Assembly: GCA_944376845.1 (NCBI GenBank)
Contig: CALWDZ010000003.1
Coordinates: forward strand, 1 to 59,757
Reading direction: 5' to 3'
Source: an uncultured Clostridia bacterium
Lineage (GTDB): Bacteria; Bacillota; Clostridia; Christensenellales; UBA1242
DNA length: 59,757 nt
Shown: positions 26,658 through 35,336 of the stretch, piece by piece
Layout of the letters: each line of letters begins with the position of its first letter
How positions within the stretch are numbered: the first letter of the stretch is position 1
Position numbers and translations under genes: made by a program
The notes under the pieces: model-generated
What the model was told of the DNA's origin: nothing
The model's input: only the letters and a program-made list of their open reading frames with translations
Databases searched by the model: none

Positions 26658-28796
26658 ATGACAAAAAAAATAAACATGGGTAATAACAAATCTAAAAGCC
26701 AAAAATTTAAAGTATTGACAAGTGTTTTTTCTCTTGGTCTTGCTTTAGGACTTGGAGTAACATTAACAGCATGTACAAATAATCCACCAAAGACTCCAAC
26801 TATTTTAGTAGAAAATGTATCAGCACTTGTTGATGATTATTATCAAGACACAAAAAGTTTCTTGGACAATGAGGTTTTGGAAGATGTTGTTAAATTTTCA
26901 ACAACAACTTATGATGAAACAAAATTGATTGATGCCACTTATGATTTAGGAAATGGAGAGCAAGAATCACTTGGTTTTGTCAAAGTCATATTTACATATA
27001 AAAACGGAGAAGACCGTTTATACAACATAAACGAAATGACATTCGAAACTGGTATTGATTTAAGTAAAATTGCAGATTATGATGCAAACAAAACAGAACT
27101 TGCACAAATTGCAGATGCTTCAACAATTTCAACACGATATACAACAATTTATGACGCAGTTGAAAGTGTACAAAATGACGCCCTTGCAGAAGCGATATTT
27201 AAAAATGTAATCAAATCTAATGAAAATATTGTTCACCTTACATTAAAAAATAATGGCGAAAGAATGTTTGAATTAGGTGACAATGGAAAACAAACTATTT
27301 GCAATAGATATACACTTATAGCTCAAACAGAAACATCAGTGAAATCATATGATATTGCAGTAAGAAAACAAGATTCTATGCAACAAATGATTGATGGTTT
27401 AACAAATTCTAATAACTTTAAATTGCTTGAAACAACAGACATTGAAAATCTTGAAACAACTATAGAATATAAAAAATATAAAAAAGAAGATATTAAAGTA
27501 CCACCAGTTATTGAAAAAATTGATAACATTGGAGAACTTTTACAAGATTACTCAGCAGAAACATATACATTTTTAGATAAACTAACAGAAAATGTTGCTA
27601 CTGCCGTTGTTGGTGAATATAACCAAAATAATCTCAAAGCATTAAAATACGATATTGGTGAAGATTCAAAAACAACTCTTGACAATGTAAAAGTTGAATT
27701 GGTGTATTCAGATTCATTAGTAGAAGGAAAAGAAACATATTATAGAGCAACTATTACTTTCGCATCACCTATTGATTTAAATGCTATTGCTGATGGAACA
27801 GCAACTGCAACCGTTGCTAATGCTTCTGATAAATATACTTTTGATTATAATGCAAAAGAAATGTATTTTAGACAAGGTCTTGTTGATGCACTTGTTGCAA
27901 AAACAGGTTATACATTAACAGACAATTCTCATGTAATGGTTCAATTCGGAGAAGATGTTAATGGAACAACTACTTACAATATGGTTATAAGTTCAGATGC
28001 AGGATATAATGAATATGAATTTGAAGTTCCAACAGGTGTAAACGAAGCAGAAACAATTAAAAATATTGAAAGTTATGATGTTATTACTTTACAAACTAGC
28101 AGTTCTACAGTAAATGGTTATATACAGACTTCATATACAAAGCAAGAATACACAATTGACGACATTGACGAGGCTTTAACCTTCTATTCAGAACAAATCA
28201 ATGCAAATCTTCAACCTGTATATGATTATGTTTATAATAACTTTCTAGGAAGTACCGTAGATGTAAAATCATATAAAATAGATTTAGGTGAAGTTGTTGA
28301 TGGAAAAATTCAAAATTTAAAATTTGCTTATACTTATAAAGATACAAGAACAAATGCTGATTTTTATATGGTATATAATGTTGAATTACCAACAGCACTA
28401 ACTGTAAATGATTTATTAAATAAGTCAGCAATAGAAAATTTAACTTTATCAAGACAAGATGTTTCAAGAGAGTATAGTTTTGACTATGATGCTACACTTC
28501 AAGGTGATAAAGATGAATTTATTAAAGCTGTTGGAAAGAAACTTGCAGAAGCAGACTTTGATGTAGAAAACTCAACTTTACTTTATACTGAAACGCCTGG
28601 AATGACAATTAGAGGATTCCAAATTGTATTGATAAGTGAGCATGGTGTAAGGGAATTTAACATTGCCATTCCTAAAGGTGTTAGTGATGATGAACTTGTC
28701 AATGCCGTTGAAGATTTAATTGAAGGGACATCTAAATCAGTTAATTTCACAGATAATCAAATCAATGTTGAACTTGTGCCTGAAACAGAATTATAA
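26658..28796 (+). CDS. Lipoprotein with three homologous domains, function unknown
   Basis: A 712-residue exported protein. A basic start and hydrophobic segment end in the lipobox TLTAC, with Cys39 as the lipidated residue. The mature part consists of three diverged copies of a roughly 220-residue domain (about 52-280, 290-505 and 506-712). Each has a start like LLQDYSAETYTFLDKL, then YDLG/YDIG with a VKV-type strand, an IDL.AIAD-type segment, and an end such as EFNIAIPKGVSDDEL. I do not recognise the domain. Strong AAGGAGG at the proper distance; ATG 26676 is an alternative start. A terminator follows. A cell-surface binding role is a guess. Confidence 0.8.
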   Translation: MTKKINMGNNKSKSQKFKVLTSVFSLGLALGLGVTLTACTNNPPKTPTILVENVSALVDDYYQDTKSFLDNEVLEDVVKFSTTTYDETKLIDATYDLGNGEQESLGFVKVIFTYKNGEDRLYNINEMTFETGIDLSKIADYDANKTELAQIADASTISTRYTTIYDAVESVQNDALAEAIFKNVIKSNENIVHLTLKNNGERMFELGDNGKQTICNRYTLIAQTETSVKSYDIAVRKQDSMQQMIDGLTNSNNFKLLETTDIENLETTIEYKKYKKEDIKVPPVIEKIDNIGELLQDYSAETYTFLDKLTENVATAVVGEYNQNNLKALKYDIGEDSKTTLDNVKVELVYSDSLVEGKETYYRATITFASPIDLNAIADGTATATVANASDKYTFDYNAKEMYFRQGLVDALVAKTGYTLTDNSHVMVQFGEDVNGTTTYNMVISSDAGYNEYEFEVPTGVNEAETIKNIESYDVITLQTSSSTVNGYIQTSYTKQEYTIDDIDEALTFYSEQINANLQPVYDYVYNNFLGSTVDVKSYKIDLGEVVDGKIQNLKFAYTYKDTRTNADFYMVYNVELPTALTVNDLLNKSAIENLTLSRQDVSREYSFDYDATLQGDKDEFIKAVGKKLAEADFDVENSTLLYTETPGMTIRGFQIVLISEHGVREFNIAIPKGVSDDELVNAVEDLIEGTSKSVNFTDNQINVELVPETEL

Positions 28797-28860
28797 AATT
28801 ATGATAAATATAACTTATAATAAAAAATCAAAACTAAAGAAAATTTAAAATCGGCAAAAA

Positions 28861-28900
28861 AGTAAAGGAACCTTACTAATTAGTAAAGTTCCTTTTTTTA
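28861..28900. terminator. Terminator between the lipoprotein gene and the convergent ABC permease
   Basis: AAAGGAACCTTACT and AGTAAAGTTCCTTT form a hairpin followed by a T run. A-rich sequence on the left side means it can also stop minus-strand transcripts. Confidence 0.75.
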
Positions 28901-28942
28901 GTTTCAAAAATAATAGAGTAAGCTGGTGGTTTTTTATTGTAT

Positions 28943-30532
28943 TTAGTATGAAAGTTTTTCATATAGACTCTTACCTTTTTGCTTTAAAATAATAAAGCAG
29001 GTTGTAAAAATTATTAAATAAACTGCTATCATGATGCCAAACATTAAATAAGGATTGCCAACTAAATTTGTTGTTAACATTGGCACAAACGCAAGTACCA
29101 TATCTACGACAATAATTATTATAAGACAAAGACTTTGTTTGACTATTTGATTGATATTATCATAATCAAACTTTGGCATATATAAATTTAAAATTAGTCC
29201 AAGTGTACTTAAAGACAGAAGTGATAGCGTTGGTATAATAAAAAGCATAAATATTGTGAATATATCTAAATATTCCCAAAATAGAGCAATAGAAATTATG
29301 CCAGATATGCCTATAAAGGGAAGCACTAAAATGCAGTTAAATAATATTTTTGAAAAATAAATTTTATTTGGTGCTATTGGTAAACTTTTTAAAGTGTTTA
29401 TTTGTTTTCCTTCTATGCTTATACTGGCATATGTTGTATTGCTCATTCCAGTAAACATAGCGTTTAGAAATATTAAAATATTCAAAATAGAGGATACTCC
29501 TGCAACAGAATCTTCAGTGATTTCAAAAAATGGTTGCAGGGAAAATTTTAATATGATTGGCATTGCAATCATAAGTAGAAGTGAGAAACAGGCGTTTAAA
29601 ACATAAACTGGTACAGAGAAAAATCTTTTGGCTTCAAGAGTTAAAAATGTTGGTATAGATTTTTTAGGTGTAAAAGTATATACCTTTTTGTATCTAGGCA
29701 ACTTTCTCTTTATAAGGGCATAATTTATTTTTTTGTATAATAGCGAAAGCATTGTAATAACAATTGCTGTGAGCAAAATATTTAGCAAAATAAATAGAAC
29801 AATATTTAAAGCATCGCCTTGTACAAAGCCTTTGAAATACCAAACTATGTTTGGTAAATAATATTGCATACTATCAAAAAGTTGTTCGCCTGATGCAACA
29901 ATTTGTGATGTAAAAGAATTCATATAGAAAAACATCACAAAATACGCAACAAATAGTAACAAAAACAATATAATTGAAATTATATTTGAATGTTTTAATT
30001 TACTTGTTAAAAAACTAATAAAAAGTCCCAAAAGTGTACCAATCGCCATAGGTACAAGGGGAAAGAATAAAAACGCTAAAAGTTGAAGCAAAAGTAATGC
30101 AAATGAAAATTGAACATATGAAAAATACACAACAATGCTAGGTAGCATTATAAATGAAGCATAAATATAGGCGGACAAAAGCACGCTTGTATATTTTGCA
30201 ATAACAATTTCACTATTTTTAAGTGGTAAACTTGCAAGAAGGTCAAAATCTTTTGTTTTAAAAAAGTAGTTTTGTGATTCATAGGTGATAAAAAATAGCA
30301 CCAAAGCAAAACTCATTATACCGCCCATAAACAAAATATACTCAGGAGCATTGAGTGTAACAAAATATTGCATAAAGGTGTCCATTAAATCGTAAAAAAC
30401 ATAAAACATTAGTGCAAGAATGACAAGTGCAAATACAATAAATTTGCGACCTTGACGCTTTTTTCCATATCCAAACATACCTTTAAATATTGAAATGAAG
30501 TTTATTTTAATTAAACTTAGGATATTCATCAA
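28943..30532 (-). CDS. ABC-2 type transporter permease
   Basis: A 529-residue integral membrane protein with about 12 predicted helices. After a short basic N-terminus there is a helix pair near residues 30-80, then repeated hydrophobic segments separated by short lysine-rich loops, as in large ABC exporter permeases. The ATG overlaps the stop of the upstream ATPase gene by 4 bases (ATGA), so the two are translated together as one exporter. The substrate is unknown. The segment KSIPTFLTLEAKRFF near residue 290 is typical of permeases with a duplicated membrane half. Confidence 0.82.
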   Translation of the reverse strand: MMNILSLIKINFISIFKGMFGYGKKRQGRKFIVFALVILALMFYVFYDLMDTFMQYFVTLNAPEYILFMGGIMSFALVLFFITYESQNYFFKTKDFDLLASLPLKNSEIVIAKYTSVLLSAYIYASFIMLPSIVVYFSYVQFSFALLLLQLLAFLFFPLVPMAIGTLLGLFISFLTSKLKHSNIISIILFLLLFVAYFVMFFYMNSFTSQIVASGEQLFDSMQYYLPNIVWYFKGFVQGDALNIVLFILLNILLTAIVITMLSLLYKKINYALIKRKLPRYKKVYTFTPKKSIPTFLTLEAKRFFSVPVYVLNACFSLLLMIAMPIILKFSLQPFFEITEDSVAGVSSILNILIFLNAMFTGMSNTTYASISIEGKQINTLKSLPIAPNKIYFSKILFNCILVLPFIGISGIISIALFWEYLDIFTIFMLFIIPTLSLLSLSTLGLILNLYMPKFDYDNINQIVKQSLCLIIIIVVDMVLAFVPMLTTNLVGNPYLMFGIMIAVYLIIFTTCFIILKQKGKSLYEKLSY

Positions 30533-31236
30533 TTTTTCTCCAATTCCAAAAATACATTTTCAAGACTTTTGTCTTTTGTAATTTCTTCCATTGTTCCCTG
30601 TCCAACTATTTTTCCATCTTTAATTATGACAACGCTGTTACATAGTTTTTCTGCTACTTCTAGAACATGGGTTGAATAAAAAATTGCACTACCATTTTGG
30701 CATTCTTCTTTCATTATCTCTTTAAATTCGTGGCTTGTAACAGGGTCAAGACCAACAAAAGGTTCGTCAAAAAGATATAGTTTTGGTTTGTGAACGAGCA
30801 GGCTTAAAATGGCTAGTTTTTGTTTCATTCCGTGCGAGTATGTATTTATTGGTGCACCCAAATCACCATAAATTTTAAGACGCTCTCCATATTGTTTTAT
30901 ACGTTGTTCTCTAATTTGTTTATCTACTTTAAACACGTCGGCTATAAAGTTTAAGTAGTCAATACCTTTTAGGGCATCATACATGTCTGGATTGTCTGGA
31001 AGATAACCTATTACACTTTTTGCTTTAAGTCCTTCGGTTCTAACGTTATATCCATTAACAAAAATTTCGCCTTTATCAAAATCAATAATGCCTGCAATGG
31101 CTTTAAGTGTGGTGGTTTTTCCTGCACCATTGTGGCCAATAAATGCAGTGATTTGCCCAGGAAGTACTTCCAAACTTATGTCGTTTACTGCTATTTTTTG
31201 TCCATAATTTTTTGTCAAATTGTTAATTTTTAGCAT
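30529..31236 (-). CDS. ABC transporter ATP-binding protein
   Basis: A 235-residue ATPase subunit of the exporter formed with the next gene. It shows Walker A GHNGAGKTT, signature YSHGMKQKLAI, Walker B KLYLFDEPFVGLDP and the switch histidine in FYSTHVLE. I set the start at ATG 31236, preceded by AAGGAGC; an upstream ATG at 31290 lies before the -10 box and is not usable. The promoter is TTGCGG (31287-31282) and TATAAT (31264-31259) on the minus strand, spacer 17. Confidence 0.92.
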   Translation of the reverse strand: MLKINNLTKNYGQKIAVNDISLEVLPGQITAFIGHNGAGKTTTLKAIAGIIDFDKGEIFVNGYNVRTEGLKAKSVIGYLPDNPDMYDALKGIDYLNFIADVFKVDKQIREQRIKQYGERLKIYGDLGAPINTYSHGMKQKLAILSLLVHKPKLYLFDEPFVGLDPVTSHEFKEIMKEECQNGSAIFYSTHVLEVAEKLCNSVVIIKDGKIVGQGTMEEITKDKSLENVFLELEKN

Positions 31237-31258
31237 ATATTTGCTCCTTATGGTCAGC

Positions 31259-31287
31259 ATTATATCACAATAGTTTATCTCCCGCAA
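31259..31287 (-). promoter_or_regulatory. Promoter of the ABC exporter operon
   Basis: Minus-strand TTGCGG, 17-base spacer and a perfect TATAAT, about 23 bases before the ATG with an AAGGAGC ribosome site. Confidence 0.65.
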
Positions 31288-31302
31288 CAAGTATGAATAT
31301 AT

Positions 31303-31332
31303 TTGACAATGTAGTTTAAAATATCTTAAAAT
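31303..31332 (+). promoter_or_regulatory. Promoter of a predicted small membrane protein
   Basis: Perfect TTGACA at 31303-31308 and TAAAAT at 31327-31332, spacer 18, ending 19 bases before the ATG of the 32-codon reading frame. Confidence 0.5.
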
Positions 31333-31351
31333 TGGCTTAACTGGAGTTGCA

Positions 31352-31450
31352 ATGTTTTTAATATTTTTTGCTAGTTTTGGACTTTATAAATTGGCAGAAT
31401 ATTTTATAGCAAGACAAACCACTAGGGAAGAAAAACGAAAAAGTGTTTAA
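31352..31450 (+). CDS. Predicted 32-residue single-pass membrane peptide
   Basis: The frame begins MFLIFFASFGLYKLAEYFIA and ends in a charged tail RQTTREEKRKSV. That is one hydrophobic helix plus a basic cytosolic end, the usual form of a bacterial membrane microprotein. GGAG lies 5 bases before ATG and a good promoter precedes it. It sits in the 300-base gap between the divergent ABC exporter operon and the signal peptidase gene, which has its own promoter. Function unknown; it could modulate the neighbouring exporter. The call rests on expression signals, not on recognised homologues. Confidence 0.4.
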   Translation: MFLIFFASFGLYKLAEYFIARQTTREEKRKSV

Positions 31451-31482
31451 TATTAAAAATTTTATGTTTAACTCTAAATTAA

Positions 31483-31511
31483 TAGACACAAACTAATTAA
31501 AATGTTATACT
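31483..31511 (+). promoter_or_regulatory. Promoter of the SipW-like signal peptidase gene
   Basis: TAGACA 31483-31488 and TATACT 31506-31511, spacer 17; GGAGG follows shortly before the ATG. Confidence 0.55.
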
Positions 31512-31544
31512 AATGCCAGTATTAGATATCGTCTTGGAGGGTAT

Positions 31545-32975
31545 ATGGAACAGGAAAAGCAAACTGTTAAAACTCAAAATGGTGCAAAGGCTATGCCACA
31601 AAATAAGCAATCGCAAACCAAGGTGCCGCCAAAGGCTCCGCCTAAACCTATGCCAAAAGTTCCACCAAAGCCAACAAATGTGGCTACTTCTAATGAAATA
31701 AATGAGAAAAAAGAAATCATTGACAAGAAACCGGTAACCCCTGAAAAAAAGGTAGAGGAAGTAAAATCTGGGGTAGTTACAGCCGCGACAGAAAAAGACA
31801 AACCACTTGACAAAAAACCAGCACAGTCTCAAAAAGATGAAACCAAAAAAGAAAATATAAATAATATACCAACTAATGCACCAAAACGCATAAAAAAACC
31901 AAATGAAACTTTTTATAAAACCATAAGAATCATTGGTGATGTGCTGTTTATTCCATTTTTCATAATCGTATTATTTTCAACAATTTTAATGTTTAGTGCC
32001 AAGATGAGAAATGAAGTTCCTTCGCTTTTTGGTTATTCCGCGGTTAAAATTTTAACTCCTAGTATGGTAGATGGTGAAGGTGATGAATATCAGCCAGGAG
32101 ACGTTGTTTTGGTCAGGGCATGTAATCCAGAGGACTTAGAAGTTGGAGATATTATTGCTTTTTATGAACCTATAGTTGAAGTTGATGAAGGTCACCTTGA
32201 AACCGCACAAACAACAAGTATGCATGCCAATATTTCAACAACATTTTTAAGTTTCTTTGGTGGTGGCGCAAGCAATGAGTATCAAAGAGATGCTGCACAA
32301 AATTATTCAAGAGTTATGTTCCATAGAATAGTTGCCATTTCAACACCATCCAACCCAGCAGATGAATACTATGGTAAGTTGTTCTTCCAAACACAAGGTG
32401 ATGCAAACAATAGTCCAGATGCGGAATGGGTTATGGAAGATTATATTGTTGGCGTTTATATGAATACAAATAGTTTTGTTGGAAATCTTTTCCAATTCTG
32501 TACAACTACAGCAGGTATGATACTTTTGATAATTTTACCATCGCTAATTATAATTGCTTTGCTTGCAATAGACATTTATGGTCAGTCACGGCAACTAAGA
32601 TATGAAAAGCAATTTGAACAAGATACAGTGAAGATGCAAGAACAAATACTCAAAGAAGTTACAGTTTCATCCAAGAAAAAAGAAGTTAATGATAAAGAAA
32701 ATAAACAACTAGAAAAGAAGAAAGAGGAAATATTAAAAGATATTTTAAGTGAGGCTGATTCGGTAAGCAAAAAGTCAGAGAAAAAAGAAAACTTGGCAAA
32801 ACCTACTGACAAAATAGAAACAACAACTATAAATAAAGATGACAAAACTAAACCTAGCGAACAACCAAAACCAAAAGTTGAGCCAGCCAAACCTGATATA
32901 AAAAATGCCGAACCTAAAAAGCCAGAAGTAAAAACAGAGCCTAAAAAACCTAACATAAAAAATGAAGGGAAGTAA
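31545..32975 (+). CDS. Signal peptidase I, SipW/ER type, with long charged tails
   Basis: A 476-residue membrane protease that cleaves signal peptides outside the membrane. Residues 1-118 are a Pro/Lys-rich cytosolic region. A membrane helix at about 126-151 leads to the catalytic core, with Ser173 in TPSMVDGEGD, His260 in SRVMFHRIVAIS (the histidine that replaces lysine in SipW/ER-type enzymes) and QGDANNSPD. A second helix at about 320-345 is followed by a 130-residue coiled, Lys/Glu/Pro-rich tail. Typical relatives have under 200 residues, so both extensions are unusual. Such enzymes often process a few dedicated substrates. GGAGG precedes the ATG. Confidence 0.85.
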   Translation: MEQEKQTVKTQNGAKAMPQNKQSQTKVPPKAPPKPMPKVPPKPTNVATSNEINEKKEIIDKKPVTPEKKVEEVKSGVVTAATEKDKPLDKKPAQSQKDETKKENINNIPTNAPKRIKKPNETFYKTIRIIGDVLFIPFFIIVLFSTILMFSAKMRNEVPSLFGYSAVKILTPSMVDGEGDEYQPGDVVLVRACNPEDLEVGDIIAFYEPIVEVDEGHLETAQTTSMHANISTTFLSFFGGGASNEYQRDAAQNYSRVMFHRIVAISTPSNPADEYYGKLFFQTQGDANNSPDAEWVMEDYIVGVYMNTNSFVGNLFQFCTTTAGMILLIILPSLIIIALLAIDIYGQSRQLRYEKQFEQDTVKMQEQILKEVTVSSKKKEVNDKENKQLEKKKEEILKDILSEADSVSKKSEKKENLAKPTDKIETTTINKDDKTKPSEQPKPKVEPAKPDIKNAEPKKPEVKTEPKKPNIKNEGK

Positions 32976-33014
32976 TAAAAAAGGTATATCATAAAGTTTG
33001 ATATGCCTTTTTTA
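32976..33014 (+). terminator. Terminator of the signal peptidase gene
   Basis: AAAAGGTATATCA and TGATATGCCTTTT pair around a short loop and end in a T run. Confidence 0.75.
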
Positions 33015-33097
33015 ACAGCTACTAGGTCAAAGGATGTTTAAGTTTTACACAACACAAACGCTGAGATTTGTTGATTTTAACTTTATTTAATAGACAA

Positions 33098-33634
33098 TTA
33101 TATTGTTTTATCTTGCTTTAATATTTCTTTTAATTGTTTTTCATATTTTTCTTTTGAAATGTAGCCCCTTCGTCTTTGATGTTTTAGCGCATTTATTTGT
33201 GATTTTGTTTGTTTTGATAGTTTAACTTTTGTTTTTTTAATTTTTTTAGGTTTTATATAAACAATTTCTTCTTTCCCGTCATCTTTTTTGAAGGCGGTGA
33301 TTACTAAAAGTATTCCCGTTATTAGGTCTAAAAATATTGAAACTATTGAAAAAATTCTAAAAAATATCTTTTTTTCATGAAATTTTTCGCGTGTTTGTTT
33401 GTATTTTCGTGGTATATAATTGATAAAAAAACAAAAGTAAATTAAATAAATACAAAAATAAACTATGCTTATTATATCTACAGGTAATGATATACCATAC
33501 ATATTTTGAAAAAGAGTTGATAATTGGACATAAAATATAAGATATAAAATTAGCGAAGGTATATAAACACAGGCAATAATTATTTGCCAAATTAAAAGTG
33601 CTTTTAAAATTGTCTTTTTGCTACCATAATTCAT
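33098..33634 (-). CDS. Membrane protein with C-terminal SHOCT-like motif
   Basis: A 178-residue protein starting MNYGSKKTILKALL. Four hydrophobic segments span about residues 12-120, then a basic linker, then INALKHQRRRGYISKEKYEKQL, which fits the SHOCT short C-terminal domain pattern (helix, G-Y-I-S turn, helix). I chose ATG 33634 because the -10 box lies only 7 bases upstream; an earlier in-frame ATG at 33682 lies beyond the promoter. No Shine-Dalgarno, so the mRNA is predicted leaderless. Function unknown. Its promoter is interlocked with that of the divergent SDR gene. Confidence 0.65.
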   Translation of the reverse strand: MNYGSKKTILKALLIWQIIIACVYIPSLILYLIFYVQLSTLFQNMYGISLPVDIISIVYFCIYLIYFCFFINYIPRKYKQTREKFHEKKIFFRIFSIVSIFLDLITGILLVITAFKKDDGKEEIVYIKPKKIKKTKVKLSKQTKSQINALKHQRRRGYISKEKYEKQLKEILKQDKTI

Positions 33635-33641
33635 ATATGTA

Positions 33642-33670
33642 AATTTATCACACCCAAAATATATTGTCAA
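33642..33670 (-). promoter_or_regulatory. Leaderless promoter of the SHOCT-like gene, sharing its -35 with the SDR promoter
   Basis: Minus-strand TTGACA (33670-33665), 17-base spacer, TAAATT (33647-33642), then 7 bases to ATG 33634. Confidence 0.55.
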
Positions 33671-33692
33671 AATATTGTACACATTTTATACT
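33664..33692 (+). promoter_or_regulatory. Promoter of the SDR/SPT-like cluster
   Basis: TTGTCA 33664-33669, 17-base spacer, TATACT 33687-33692. The -35 shares five bases with the -35 of the divergent promoter. Confidence 0.6.
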
Positions 33693-33721
33693 TTGTGTTA
33701 AAATTACACTTAGGAGATATT

Positions 33722-34498
33722 ATGAATAGAGTAGTAGTTATTACAGGTACATCAAGCGGAATTGGCAAGGCATTAAAGGAGAGATATATTAAAGATAATG
33801 ATACTGTTGTCGAAATAAATAAGGAAGGTGAGTTTGACAATCAAACCAAATTTTATGCCGACCTAAGTGATGAAAATCTAATAAAAATAGCATTTGAAAA
33901 TATTTCAAAAATATATACAAATATCGATGTTTTAATAAATTGTGCGGGTTATGCTGTTTTTGGTGCAACTGAACTTATTGGCACAAATAAAGTTCGCAAT
34001 ATGTTTGAGGTGGACTATTTCGCGGTGGTTAACTGCGTCAAGTTTGCACTACCACTTATGAAAAAAGGTTCAAAAATTTATAACATAAGTTCGGCTTGTG
34101 CGCTATTTTCTGTTCCATTTCGCGGACATTATAGTGCGGTTAAAGCAGGTGTGATGATGCTTTCTTATGCACTTAGAATGGAACTAAAAGATAGTGGTAT
34201 TGATGTTGTTTGTATTTGTCCAGGTGATATAAAAACAAATTTTTCAAAAAATAGAGATAAAACTCTTGAAACTAACGAAAGGTATAAAGACAGAATAGAA
34301 AATAGTAGTAAACAAATTGAAAAGCGTGAAAAAGGTCGTATGGATGTTAACGTCGCCGTGAATAAGATGTACAAAATTTTTAACAAGAAAAAACATAGAC
34401 CAATGTATATTATTGGGGCATCTATGCGGACATTGTATTTTGTTTCAAGGTTTGTTCCGCTAAGTTTAATTCTATATTTTACAAACAAAAATTTATAA
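33722..34498 (+). CDS. Short-chain dehydrogenase/reductase (first of two)
   Basis: A 258-residue Rossmann oxidoreductase with cofactor motif TGTSSGIG, structural NCAG, a catalytic serine in NISSAC, catalytic YSAVK and the PGDIKTNF segment. The last 50 or so residues are basic and hydrophobic, suggesting membrane association. Start ATG 33722 follows AGGAGA. A second SDR and a serine palmitoyltransferase-like enzyme follow on the same strand. A lipid-linked ketone or aldehyde substrate is plausible from context, but is inferred. Confidence 0.85.
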   Translation: MNRVVVITGTSSGIGKALKERYIKDNDTVVEINKEGEFDNQTKFYADLSDENLIKIAFENISKIYTNIDVLINCAGYAVFGATELIGTNKVRNMFEVDYFAVVNCVKFALPLMKKGSKIYNISSACALFSVPFRGHYSAVKAGVMMLSYALRMELKDSGIDVVCICPGDIKTNFSKNRDKTLETNERYKDRIENSSKQIEKREKGRMDVNVAVNKMYKIFNKKKHRPMYIIGASMRTLYFVSRFVPLSLILYFTNKNL

Positions 34499-34507
34499 TA
34501 AAAAATG

Positions 34508-34536
34508 TTGACAAAGTCAACAAAATATTGTATCAT
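34508..34536 (+). promoter_or_regulatory. Leaderless promoter of the second SDR gene
   Basis: Perfect TTGACA 34508-34513, 17-base spacer, TATCAT 34531-34536, then 6 bases to ATG 34543. TGTTGACAAAGTCAACA around the -35 is a near-perfect inverted repeat (TGTTGAC/GTCAACA) and a possible operator. Confidence 0.6.
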
Positions 34537-34542
34537 ACTTTT

Positions 34543-35325
34543 ATGAAAAAAGTTGTTATAATTACTGGTGCTTCCAGTGGCATAGGGCTTGCTACCGCAA
34601 GTTTTCTTTCCAGCAAAGGATATAAAGTATATGGTATATCAAGGCGTGAATTTATCACGCCTGATTTTGTACATATTGCGTGTGATGTTACAGACTATGT
34701 CAAGATGTCACAAATATTTAGCGAAATTTATAATCATGAGGGGCATATAGATGTTTTAGTAAACAATGCTGGCATTGGCATAAGCGGAGCAGTGGAATAT
34801 TTAAAAGATGAAGAAGTTGAAAAGATTTTTTCTGTTAATACAAAGTCGGTTATTATGCTTTGTAGTTTAATCATTCCATATCTTAGAAAAAGTAAAGGTA
34901 AAATTATAAATATTTCATCGGTTGCTGCACCTATTGCAATACCTTTTCAATCATGCTACAGTGCAACTAAGGCATCAATAGAGGCATTTTCTTTGGCACT
35001 TTCAAATGAGGTAAAAAAGCAAAAGATAAAGGTTTGCTGTGTTCGTCCCGGCGATACAAAAACTGGTTTCACACAAAATAGACTTAAAACTGATGTTGAA
35101 AATGATGTCTATGGTGACAAAATTAAAAAAAGTGTACAAAAGATGGAAAAAGATGAACAAAATGGCAAGTCGCCATTAACTGTCGCAAAAGTGGTGTATA
35201 AAGTTGTAAAACGCAAAAATCCACCACCAGCAGTGACGGTAGGCGTGGGCTATAAGTTCCTTTGCCTTTTAGCAAAGATTTTGCCAACACGTTTTGTCAA
35301 CTTTATTGTTGGAAAATTATATTAA
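34543..35325 (+). CDS. Short-chain dehydrogenase/reductase (second of two)
   Basis: A 260-residue SDR with TGASSGIG, NNAG, catalytic serine in NISSVA, YSATK and PGDTKTGF. The C-terminal 50 residues, with KILPTRFVNFIVGKLY at the end, form an amphipathic or hydrophobic tail like the first SDR. The start is ATG 34543; no ribosome site precedes it and the promoter places transcription start at or next to the A of the ATG. The SPT-like gene follows after 11 bases. Reduction of a 3-keto sphingoid base would fit the context (inference). Confidence 0.85.
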   Translation: MKKVVIITGASSGIGLATASFLSSKGYKVYGISRREFITPDFVHIACDVTDYVKMSQIFSEIYNHEGHIDVLVNNAGIGISGAVEYLKDEEVEKIFSVNTKSVIMLCSLIIPYLRKSKGKIINISSVAAPIAIPFQSCYSATKASIEAFSLALSNEVKKQKIKVCCVRPGDTKTGFTQNRLKTDVENDVYGDKIKKSVQKMEKDEQNGKSPLTVAKVVYKVVKRKNPPPAVTVGVGYKFLCLLAKILPTRFVNFIVGKLY

Positions 35326-35336
35326 AGGAGTATTTT

